From positions 1 to 27,663 of the forward strand of contig JALRIY010000004.1 in NCBI GenBank assembly GCA_023255285.1: DNA of 27,663 nt, written 5' to 3'. Made by a program: the position numbers and the translations under genes. Each line of letters starts with the position of its first letter. Positions within the stretch are counted from its first letter, which is position 1. The notes beneath the pieces are model-generated. The model was not told where the DNA came from and did no database searches. It saw only the letters and a list, made by a program, of their open reading frames with translations. Source of the DNA: Algoriphagus sp. (GTDB lineage Bacteria > Bacteroidota > Bacteroidia > Cytophagales > Cyclobacteriaceae). Positions 1 through 6,135 of the stretch are shown piece by piece.

Positions 1-1
1 A

Positions 2-685
2 GGTCCCTCACCAAATCCTACACTATCCACAAGAACCGGCCTCAACCGATTTGTTTGGGACCTTCGTTACCCAACCGTTCCAGGGATTCCTACCGCTTAT
101 ATCGAATCGAGTTACCGAGGGCACAAAGCCATCCCAGGAACCTACAGCATTAAACTTCATGCAGGAGAGGTTGTTTCAGTAGCAACAGGGGAAATTCAAG
201 ATATCCCAGGGAGTAAGTTAACTCCTACAAATTTTCAAGCTTACCATCAATGGATGAGTACCTTGGAAGGAGAGGTTACTCAGATGCATAATTTGGTAAA
301 TACCGCCAAAAAATACCAAGACCAACTCCAAGAATTGATTGGAAAGTTGACCAACAAAGAGGAATACAAAGACCTGAAGCTATCAGCACAGCATCTAGTG
401 AAAGAATTGGCTGCTTGGGATGAGTCCATGGTGCAGCGCAAATCCACTGCCTATGACGATGTCGAGAACTTTCCCAACAAGTTTACGGCCAACTTCTTAT
501 TCTTAATGAATCATGGAGAGAGCAGTATTCCGAGTATAAACGAAGGTACCAAGGCAAGGCATACCGAGTTGATGGAGCAATGGAAGTCATTGGAAGCGGA
601 GGGTAAGCGATTGGTGGAGCAGGCAGTTCCTGCATTCAATGCTCTAGCCAAAGAAACCGGTGTGGGCGTTCTTTTCTTGAAATAA
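2..685 (+). CDS. BNR/sortilin-like beta-propeller protein, C-terminal fragment (5' end outside window)
   Basis: The frame is open from the first bases of the window to TAA at 683-685, giving about 227 residues without a start, so this is the 3' part of a longer gene. The visible N-terminal part has the GLNRFVWDLRYP signature followed by a PGTYSIKL strand. This pair is typical of the region after the BNR/YVTN propeller in secreted glycosyl-hydrolase-like proteins of about 1000 residues in Bacteroidota. The rest is charged and helical, with the usual NKFTANFLFLMN segment near the end. Family members are exported and presumed to act in the periplasm or on the surface. The reaction is unknown, and the sialidase-like name reflects the fold only. 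A strong terminator follows at once. The family call is fairly safe; the function is open. Confidence 0.82.
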   Translation, partial: GPSPNPTLSTRTGLNRFVWDLRYPTVPGIPTAYIESSYRGHKAIPGTYSIKLHAGEVVSVATGEIQDIPGSKLTPTNFQAYHQWMSTLEGEVTQMHNLVNTAKKYQDQLQELIGKLTNKEEYKDLKLSAQHLVKELAAWDESMVQRKSTAYDDVENFPNKFTANFLFLMNHGESSIPSINEGTKARHTELMEQWKSLEAEGKRLVEQAVPAFNALAKETGVGVLFLK

Positions 686-700
686 CCAAACACATCCAGA

Positions 701-736
701 GCAGAAATCGGGAGTTTCCTGATTTCTGCCTTTTAT
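701..736 (+). terminator. Rho-independent terminator of the BNR-type gene
   Basis: A perfect 9-bp stem, GCAGAAATC (701-709) with GATTTCTGC (721-729), encloses an 11-nt loop and is followed by CTTTTAT. It lies 15 nt after the stop codon and just ahead of the next gene, so the TPR lipoprotein gene probably has its own promoter or depends on readthrough. Confidence 0.8.
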
Positions 737-756
737 CCTTGCAACCCTTGAAAATA

Positions 757-1713
757 ATGGACACAATGCGTCACCTGCTTTTCGTACTTGTAATAACTCT
801 TTTTGCGGCTTGTGCTCAAAAACCAAATTCCGATGGCGAGGAACTAGTCTTGCCCCTAGAAGACTCCATTTTTACCACACCCCTTGGTAAAACGTATCCT
901 ATATCCGTTCCGGATGAAGCAGCACTAGCAAATTATGAACAGGCAAAGAAGGTTTACGAAACCAATCCTAGAGATGTGGAAGCGCTGATTTGGTATGGTC
1001 GCCGAACGGCTTATTTGGGGAGGTACCAACAGGCAATTGCCATTTATTCCGAAGGTATCAAGAGTTTCCCCCAGGATGCTCGCTTGTATCGGCACCGAGG
1101 ACACCGGTACATCAGCATTCGTAATTATAAAGCAGCGATCGAAGATTTAGAAAAAGCAGCTTCCTTGATTCAAGGCACGGTAGATCAAATCGAACCCGAT
1201 GGCATCCCAAATGCCCAAAATATTCCCTTGAGTTCTTTACATAGCAATGTCTGGTACCACCTAGGGCTTGCCTATTACCTTACTCAGGAGTACGAGAAGG
1301 CCTATACTGCCTACCTCCAATGCAGAGAAAGTGGTTCCAACTACGACAACATCGTTTCCAGTACTCATTGGCTTTACCTCATCCAGCTTCGACTGGGTAA
1401 TCCAGAGAGAGCAGACTCCTTGCTCGCGCCTATTCAAAAAGAAGGAATCGTTATCGAAAATCAAAGCTATGCTGACTTATGCCTGTTGTACAAGGGATGG
1501 ATTTCTCCCGATACCTTACTCCAAGCTAGTCCCGGCAATCCCTCGAATGATGCAGTCAATTATGGACTTGCCAATTGGTACATTCATCAAGGAGATTCTA
1601 GCAAGGGAATCGCGTTGCTTGAGGCGCTGGTTGACGGAAAAGCCTTTACCTCCTTTGGCTACTTGGCGGCAGAGGGCGATGTAATGGGTATATTTTCCAA
1701 AAAGAACCGCTAG
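757..1713 (+). CDS. TPR-repeat lipoprotein
   Basis: Protein of 318 residues with a lipoprotein signal peptide: a hydrophobic stretch, then a lipobox LFAAC with Cys19, so it should be lipidated and membrane-anchored. Residues of about 55-150 form tetratricopeptide helices (a YEQAKKVYETNPRDVEALIWYGRR-type unit followed by two similar ones), and another helical pair around 165-220 has YHLGLAYYLTQEYEKA. TPR domains bind proteins; no catalytic motif is visible. I chose ATG at 757. ATG at 766 (MRHLL) is equally plausible, while the TTG at 739 lies right against the upstream terminator and is unlikely. It stands alone, facing a convergent acetyltransferase gene, with only 29 nt between the two stops. 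Confidence 0.85.
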   Translation: MDTMRHLLFVLVITLFAACAQKPNSDGEELVLPLEDSIFTTPLGKTYPISVPDEAALANYEQAKKVYETNPRDVEALIWYGRRTAYLGRYQQAIAIYSEGIKSFPQDARLYRHRGHRYISIRNYKAAIEDLEKAASLIQGTVDQIEPDGIPNAQNIPLSSLHSNVWYHLGLAYYLTQEYEKAYTAYLQCRESGSNYDNIVSSTHWLYLIQLRLGNPERADSLLAPIQKEGIVIENQSYADLCLLYKGWISPDTLLQASPGNPSNDAVNYGLANWYIHQGDSSKGIALLEALVDGKAFTSFGYLAAEGDVMGIFSKKNR

Positions 1714-1742
1714 CACTTCAAAAAGTACTGAAAATCTAAAAC

Positions 1743-2213
1743 TTAAGTTAAACTCAATTCCATCTTGAGATCACAACGTCCGTAGGCACCACATTCGAGT
1801 TCGCAGGGTAAAAAACCCAACTTGGTGTACAGCCTAATTGCTGTTTCCAATTTGGTATGTGTGTAAAGTCGAACAGTTTTTGCCCCTTTTTGCCGCGCAA
1901 TTTCCAAGATATGCTTCCCAAGTAGCTCCCCCGCTCCTTTTCCTTGAAAAGAAGGATCAACTCCCATTTTGATCATTTCCCAAACTCCAATTTCACTCGG
2001 GATAAGCGCTACTGTACCCGCAATAGTATCCCCCAATCGAGCAAAAATAATCGCTCCTCCTTTTGCGATGATGGTCTCTTCTGGATGTTCCAATTGAGCC
2101 AGGTCAAAAGGCTCCAAGGAAAAATACTGCGCGACCCAGAACTTATTGATCGACTCAAAATGAGGTTGCAACTCAGGGGAAAACGGAATGATTTCAAAGG
2201 AATCTTGAGCCAT
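1743..2213 (-). CDS. GNAT-family N-acetyltransferase
   Basis: Protein of 156 residues that fills a single GNAT fold. Motif A is visible as MGVDPSFQGKGAGELLG (about residues 83-99), where the Q-G-K-G-A segment forms the acetyl-CoA pyrophosphate loop. Motif B follows as a helix with AIRLYTKLGF. The N-terminal part (EIIPFSPELQPHFESINKFW) resembles MarR-fused and stand-alone small GNATs of Bacteroidota. The substrate cannot be read from the sequence. It is divergent from the exported RidA gene, with 67 nt between the two starts, which must hold both promoters. Confidence 0.88.
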   Translation of the reverse strand: MAQDSFEIIPFSPELQPHFESINKFWVAQYFSLEPFDLAQLEHPEETIIAKGGAIIFARLGDTIAGTVALIPSEIGVWEMIKMGVDPSFQGKGAGELLGKHILEIARQKGAKTVRLYTHTKLETAIRLYTKLGFLPCELECGAYGRCDLKMELSLT

Positions 2214-2280
2214 ACAGAGAAATTTTTACCAAAAGTATAGCAAATCAAGTAGCTTAGAAATCAAAATAACCTGGTTCTTT

Positions 2281-2790
2281 ATGAAAAGCACAATCTTCTT
2301 CAGCATCTTACTCATTGTTGCGCTTGTACTTCCAACTGCTGCGCAAACTCCCGCAGAAAAAATCCAACAACTGGGATTACAAGTGCCTGAAATAAGTCAA
2401 CCCATTGCCAACTACGTGAAATGGAAACAAGTAGGCAACTTGCTTTACTTGGCTGGGTCGGGACCAAAAATCTACGGGAAGGTGGGGGCAGACTTAAGCA
2501 CCGAGGAGGGCTATGCTGCAGCCAAGGCTACCGGCTTGGAGATCATTGCCGTGCTGCAAGCCGCAACGGGTGATCTTGGTCGCATCAAACAGTTTGTCAA
2601 GGTATTGGGTATGGTCAATTGCACACCTGACTACACTGCACAGCCAGCAGTCATTAATGGTTTTTCTGATTTGATGGTTGCGGTATTTGGAGAAAAAGGA
2701 AAACATGCCCGCTCGGCGGTTGGGGTAGGATCACTCCCCAATAATATGGCGGTTGAGATTGAAGTAATTGTCGAATTGGAAGACAAGTAA
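2281..2790 (+). CDS. Exported RidA (YjgF/YER057c/UK114) family protein
   Basis: Protein of 169 residues, longer than the usual 125-130 because of an N-terminal signal peptide. A hydrophobic stretch (residues 4-18) ends in PTAAQ, with probable cleavage before Gln22. The RidA fold covers residues of about 40-167. The substrate-binding arginine is present as R144 in HARSAVGVGSLPNNMAVEIE, matching Arg105 of canonical RidA in the ARSTV context. Cytosolic RidA hydrolyses reactive enamine/imine intermediates released by PLP enzymes. Many exported relatives belong to other Rid subgroups, and their reaction is not settled. The gene ends in a terminator embedded in the convergent ogt gene. Confidence 0.85.
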   Translation: MKSTIFFSILLIVALVLPTAAQTPAEKIQQLGLQVPEISQPIANYVKWKQVGNLLYLAGSGPKIYGKVGADLSTEEGYAAAKATGLEIIAVLQAATGDLGRIKQFVKVLGMVNCTPDYTAQPAVINGFSDLMVAVFGEKGKHARSAVGVGSLPNNMAVEIEVIVELEDK

Positions 2791-2823
2791 GCAGAACAAT
2801 GAGCGCATGCATTGCCCTAGTTT

Positions 2824-3288
2824 TTAAAACAAACTTCCCTGAAAAGGATAGCCCTCTAGCTCCAAGAGGGCTTTTTTCTTGTCCAAACCGCCTGCATATC
2901 CAGTAAGGCTTCGATTGCTTCCGATGATGCGGTGGCAAGGCAAAACAATCAAGAGTGGATTGGCTCCTATGGCCGTACCCACTGCACGAATGGCTGCAGG
3001 ATTGCCCAGCTGCTCCGCCAACTTAGCATAGGTGGTCGTTTGCCCAAAAGGAATTTTACCTATGGCCAACCAGACCTTACGCTGAAAATCCGTCCCCCCC
3101 AAGCCAATGGGAAGATTAAAAACCTTTCGTTGCCCCCCAAAGTACTCCTCCAATTGCTTTTTGGCTTCCAATAAGAGTGGATCCGTGAGCCCCCCCTCAG
3201 GCAGCTGCTGGGTAAATTTCAATTCCGAAAGGCAATCCTCGCGGGTGCTGAGTTGGATATTTCCTACTGGGGTAGTGATGATAGGCAT
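2824..3288 (-). CDS. ogt: Methylated-DNA--protein-cysteine S-methyltransferase
   Basis: Protein of 154 residues. It transfers the methyl group from O6-methylguanine (or O4-methylthymine) in DNA to its own cysteine in a suicide reaction. The active-site motif LPCHRIIG is intact with Cys118. The helix-turn-helix DNA-reading part is seen as KIPFGQTTTYAKLAEQLGNPAAIRAVG (about 78-104), with the Arg finger in AIRAVG. The N-terminal ferredoxin-like half is short, as in Ogt rather than Ada. The start (MPIITTPVG) agrees with family N-termini. It sits next to the XRE-S24/dinB locus, so three DNA-damage genes are adjacent. Confidence 0.95.
   Translation of the reverse strand: MPIITTPVGNIQLSTREDCLSELKFTQQLPEGGLTDPLLLEAKKQLEEYFGGQRKVFNLPIGLGGTDFQRKVWLAIGKIPFGQTTTYAKLAEQLGNPAAIRAVGTAIGANPLLIVLPCHRIIGSNRSLTGYAGGLDKKKALLELEGYPFQGSLF
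2850..2877 (+). terminator. Intrinsic terminator of the RidA gene inside the ogt coding sequence
   Basis: AGCCCTCT (2850-2857) pairs perfectly with AGAGGGCT (2865-2872) around a 7-nt loop and is followed by a run of T (2872-2877). Read on the plus strand it is a good intrinsic terminator about 60 nt after the RidA stop. On the minus strand the same bases encode the conserved KKALLELEG end of Ogt. Confidence 0.7.
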
Positions 3289-3318
3289 GGAGGAGGATAA
3301 GGGGCTAAAGGTTAATTT

Positions 3319-3335
3319 ACCTGCCTTCGGCAGGT
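3319..3335. repeat. Short palindrome ACCTGCC-TTC-GGCAGGT upstream of ogt
   Basis: A perfect 7-bp inverted repeat with a 3-nt loop lies about 30 nt upstream of the ogt start. On the minus strand it is followed by TAACCTTTA, a weak match to the Bacteroidota -7 box, so it could be an operator in the ogt promoter. Equally, it may be a copy of a dispersed intergenic palindrome. Confidence 0.5.
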
Positions 3336-3355
3336 TGTTAAAGATGTTAAGAAAT

Positions 3356-3391
3356 AGCTACGATGGTCAGGCTTGCCTGCCTAAGGTAGCT
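3356..3391 (-). terminator. Nested hairpin downstream of the XRE-S24 gene, possible terminator
   Basis: AGCTAC (3356-3361) pairs with GTAGCT (3386-3391), and inside it CAGGC (3368-3372) pairs with GCCTG (3375-3379) across a TT loop. On the minus strand the structure begins 15 nt after the repressor stop and is followed by ATTTCTT, a poor U-tract. It may end the repressor transcript before ogt. The call is tentative. Confidence 0.4.
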
Positions 3392-3406
3392 GAAACCTGT
3401 ATTTTT

Positions 3407-4102
3407 TTAATTGATGCATAAGCGGTATTTCCAGACCTCACGCACTTGTGTCACCTCCACCTCAAAGGGAGGATAAATGGGATTGGCAGAGCAGAGCAAC
3501 AGGCTTTGGCTGGCCTTGATTCGATTGTAAGCCAGTTTAAAGGTAACCCCATCCTGCTCGGTCACGATGACATAGCGATCTCCATCCTTTAAGCTGGTCC
3601 AGTCTTCTAGGTATTCGCAAACAATCCAGGCGCCATCCGGGATGGGAAGCATGGAGTCTCCATCTACTTGAAAGACCCGGTGTTTTTTATTGGTAGGGAG
3701 AAAAGGCAAGGAAAACCTCGGCAAGTCGGAGATAAATTCTGGGTCGGCAAATCCTGCCAAATAGCTTGCCTTAGCACGCTGCGAAACCACTTCAATCAAT
3801 TCACGTCCCTCCGCATCTACGGTAGTGGAGAGAATTCGGAGATTTCGACCACGGAGAAAGTGATCGGTTTCCAAAAGTTGGCGCAACTTATATTCCGAAA
3901 AAGAGGCCAGCTCCTCGCGAACCAACACATCCAAGGACAGCTTGAAGTAATCGGCAAAAAGGAGGAGTACCTCCAAAGGAGGGGTGATATTCCGTTCGTA
4001 CCCAGCAAGCTTGGATCGAGAAACTCCCAAGGCCTGAGCGAGTGTCTCCTGGGTCAAGCCCTTCTTTTTGCGAAGAAATTTGAGGTTAGTATGGACGCTC
4101 AT
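3407..4102 (-). CDS. XRE-family repressor with S24 (LexA/UmuD-like) self-cleavage domain
   Basis: Protein of 231 residues. Residues 5-60 are an XRE/Cro-type helix-turn-helix (LKFLRKKKGLTQETLAQALGVSRSKLAGYE). Residues of about 110-225 are a peptidase S24 domain. Self-cleavage residues can be read directly: a cleavage site Ala116-Gly117 in YLAGFADPEF, the nucleophile Ser150 in GDSM, and the general-base Lys189 in VTFKLAY. The Ala-to-Ser and Ser-to-Lys spacings (34 and 39) are close to those of LexA. The expected role is a repressor that cleaves itself on RecA-ssDNA filaments or another damage signal. It is divergent from dinB, with a large symmetric palindrome at 4125-4198 between them, so it very probably controls dinB and itself. 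It is not classical LexA, which has a winged HTH. Confidence 0.9.
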   Translation of the reverse strand: MSVHTNLKFLRKKKGLTQETLAQALGVSRSKLAGYERNITPPLEVLLLFADYFKLSLDVLVREELASFSEYKLRQLLETDHFLRGRNLRILSTTVDAEGRELIEVVSQRAKASYLAGFADPEFISDLPRFSLPFLPTNKKHRVFQVDGDSMLPIPDGAWIVCEYLEDWTSLKDGDRYVIVTEQDGVTFKLAYNRIKASQSLLLCSANPIYPPFEVEVTQVREVWKYRLCIN

Positions 4103-4124
4103 TGTCTTAATTTTTAATACTCTT

Positions 4125-4198
4125 GAAATACAGTAGAAATAAACTGGAAATAAACCCCGCTTGCGGGGACTATTTCTATCGTATTTCTACTGTATTTC
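4125..4198. promoter_or_regulatory. 74-bp imperfect palindrome, probable operator of the XRE-S24 repressor and dinB
   Basis: Two 36-nt arms (4125-4160 and 4163-4198) flank a TT centre. The outer 17 bp are perfectly inverted (GAAATACAGTAGAAATA against TATTTCTACTGTATTTC), as is the CCCCGC/GCGGGG core; in all, 29 of 36 positions pair. The left arm carries GAAATA at 4125, 4136 and 4147, and the right arm carries TATTTC at 4171, 4182 and 4193, all with an 11-bp period, so the boxes lie on one face of the helix. It begins 22 nt upstream of the repressor start and ends about 20 nt before the -33 element of dinB. The layout fits cooperative binding of repressor dimers. A transcribed hairpin in the repressor leader is the alternative. 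Confidence 0.72.
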
Positions 4199-4217
4199 TC
4201 TTTCTCTCCGACAACTT

Positions 4218-4249
4218 TTGACAGACATTAGGTCAAATATATAGATTTG
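4218..4249 (+). promoter_or_regulatory. Predicted dinB promoter (Bacteroidota -33/-7 type)
   Basis: TTG (4218-4220, in TTTTGACA) and TAGATTTG (4242-4249) are 21 nt apart and match the TTG / TAnnTTTG pattern of the Bacteroidota housekeeping sigma factor. The start of transcription should fall near 4255, about 40 nt before the dinB ATG. Confidence 0.65.
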
Positions 4250-4289
4250 TTTACATTATAAACAATTAATTGTTTAAATAATTAACAAT
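4247..4289. repeat. AT-rich array of TTGTT/AACAA boxes in the dinB leader
   Basis: TTGTTTA (4247-4253) is inverted to TAAACAA (4259-4265). A perfect 14-bp palindrome AACAATTAATTGTT overlaps it (4261-4274), and ATTGTT (4269-4274) is inverted again to AACAAT (4284-4289). The boxes recur about every 11-12 bp and overlap the -7 element. They may be a second operator or leader RNA structure; being very AT-rich, they could partly be chance. Confidence 0.5.
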
Positions 4290-4293
4290 TTCA

Positions 4294-5484
4294 ATGGAAG
4301 AAAAGCGAAGTATCGTGCACTTGGATCTGGACACCTTTTTTGTGTCCGTGGAGCGGCTTTTTGACGACCGACTCAAGGGAAAGCCCATCCTCATTGGAGG
4401 GTCAAGCGACCGAGGTGTAGTCGCCTCCTGCAGCTACGAAGCCCGGAGATTTGGCGTGCACTCCGCCATGCCCATGCGCACCGCCAGACAGCTCTGCCCG
4501 GAAGCGGTTGTCGTACGCGGAGATTTTGAAAAATACAGCCAAAAATCCCAAGAAATCACCGAAATCATCCGAGAAGGAGTTCCCCTATTCGAAAAAGCCT
4601 CCATCGATGAATTCTACATCGACCTCAGCGGCATGGATCGCTTCTTCGGCTGCTTCAAGTTGGCCCACCAACTCCGCCAACGCATCATCCAGGAAAGTGG
4701 GCTCAACATCTCCATGGGGCTTTCCCAAAACAAAACCGTCTCCAAAATTGCTACAGGCGAAGCCAAACCGAATAACGAAAAACAAATTCCGCTCGGAGAG
4801 GAGAAATCCTTCCTTTCCCCCCTGTCCGTACGGAAAATTCCAATGATTGGAGAAAAAACGGCCCAAACGCTCTACAACATGGGCGTGAAAAAAGTAAATA
4901 CCCTACAGCAAATGCCTGCCCAACTCCTAGAAGCCACCTTTGGGAAAAATGGCAAACTGATCTGGGAGAAAGCTAATGGCATCGACCTCAGCCCAGTGGT
5001 ACCCTACACGGAAGCCAAATCCCTCTCTTCGGAAAACACTTTTGAAGAGGACACCATCGATATCCGCCTACTCGAGGCAACCCTCATCGCGATGACCGAG
5101 CAGCTCAGTACCAAACTCCGAAAAAAAGGACAGCTCACGGCCTGCATCACCGTGAAAATCCGCTACTCCGACTTTGAAACCCACAGCATACAGCAGCGCG
5201 TTCCTTACACCTCCGCAGATCATAGTTTGCTTCCTATCGTCAAGGAACTCTTCCGCAAGCTCTACACCCGCCGGCTACTCATCCGACTGGTGGGTGTGCG
5301 CTTCAGCCATCTGGTCTATGGCAACTACCAGATTCAACTCTTTGAAGATAGCCAACAGCAAATCAACCTCTACCAAGCCTTGGATAAGTTAAATGTCAAA
5401 TACGGCGACAAAACGGTCTGCCGAGCGGTAGCCATGGGCATAGGAAGGAGAAGGTTTAATCCATTCAATGGAATGGAAAATTGA
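4294..5484 (+). CDS. dinB: DNA polymerase IV (Y-family translesion polymerase)
   Basis: Protein of 396 residues. It synthesises DNA across damaged template bases with low fidelity and no proofreading. The catalytic carboxylates are visible: Asp11 in HLDLDTFFVSVE, and Asp105-Glu106 in ASIDEFYIDLSG. Phe16 occupies the steric-gate position that excludes ribonucleotides. The finger region SYEARRFGVHSAMP (47-60) is typical. The thumb helix-hairpin-helix region lies around 180-230 (KIPMIGEKTAQTLYNMG), followed by the little-finger domain. QLFED near the C-terminus (QIQLFED) resembles a sliding-clamp binding motif. Codons are noticeably richer in C-ending triplets than those of pyrG or parA further on. 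It is divergent from the S24 repressor and probably damage-inducible. Confidence 0.96.
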   Translation: MEEKRSIVHLDLDTFFVSVERLFDDRLKGKPILIGGSSDRGVVASCSYEARRFGVHSAMPMRTARQLCPEAVVVRGDFEKYSQKSQEITEIIREGVPLFEKASIDEFYIDLSGMDRFFGCFKLAHQLRQRIIQESGLNISMGLSQNKTVSKIATGEAKPNNEKQIPLGEEKSFLSPLSVRKIPMIGEKTAQTLYNMGVKKVNTLQQMPAQLLEATFGKNGKLIWEKANGIDLSPVVPYTEAKSLSSENTFEEDTIDIRLLEATLIAMTEQLSTKLRKKGQLTACITVKIRYSDFETHSIQQRVPYTSADHSLLPIVKELFRKLYTRRLLIRLVGVRFSHLVYGNYQIQLFEDSQQQINLYQALDKLNVKYGDKTVCRAVAMGIGRRRFNPFNGMEN

Positions 5485-5574
5485 AGTATAGATTCACTCC
5501 TACCACCTAGATGGAAGACTAAACGCAAAGTTTTCAAAAAACCTTCTTAATTTACAGTACCTACCCAAGCTCAC

Positions 5575-6105
5575 ATGTCTACTTACCTATTCACCACCCC
5601 ACGCCTAGGATTTCGTCGCTGGCAAGCAAGTGATTTGGATGCCTTTACCGCCATCAATTCGGATCCCGATGTGATGCGCTTTTTCCAACGACCCCTCCTC
5701 AAAGAAGATAGTCTAGCCATGATGGAGCGGATGGAACGACTTTACGAGGACAAAGGCTTCTGTTATTTTGCAGTGGATATCCTAGAAAGCCAAGTACTCT
5801 TAGGTACCATCGGACTAGGATGGAAAACCTTTGAAGCAGATTTTACCCCTACTGTAGATATTGGCTACCGCATCGGCAAGGCCTGGTGGAACCAAGGCTT
5901 TAGTACCGAAGGGGCTGCTGCATGCCTAGACTATGCCAGCCAACTCCAAATCCCCAAAGTGGTGGCTATAGCTTCCGTAGGAAACCACGCCTCTATCCAA
6001 GTCATGAAAAAAATAGGGATGAAGTATTGGAAAGATTTTGACCATCCCGAACTACAAGATTCCCCCCACATCCAACGCTGCAGCTTGTACCAAATCTCCC
6101 TCTGA
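5575..6105 (+). CDS. GNAT-family N-acetyltransferase (RimJ/RimL type)
   Basis: Protein of 176 residues. The N-terminal TPRLGFRRWQASDLDAFTAINSDPDVMRFF segment is the hallmark of the Acetyltransf_3 group that includes RimJ, RimL and many resistance or self-protection acetyltransferases. Motif A is IGYRIGKAWWNQGFSTEGAAACLDYA (about 99-124), and the motif B equivalent is VGNHASIQVMKKIGM. The substrate is unknown; the family acetylates protein N-termini, antibiotics or metabolites. It follows dinB after 90 nt and precedes the pentapeptide-repeat gene by 30 nt, so the latter two are probably co-transcribed. Confidence 0.9.
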   Translation: MSTYLFTTPRLGFRRWQASDLDAFTAINSDPDVMRFFQRPLLKEDSLAMMERMERLYEDKGFCYFAVDILESQVLLGTIGLGWKTFEADFTPTVDIGYRIGKAWWNQGFSTEGAAACLDYASQLQIPKVVAIASVGNHASIQVMKKIGMKYWKDFDHPELQDSPHIQRCSLYQISL

Positions 6106-6135
6106 CTTTTCCTCAAAACTCGAATAGCCTAGCAG

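Noticed and set aside
4585..4866. Open frame of 93 codons on the minus strand within dinB
   Set aside because: It lies wholly inside dinB, whose motifs are intact, and has no recognisable features of its own.
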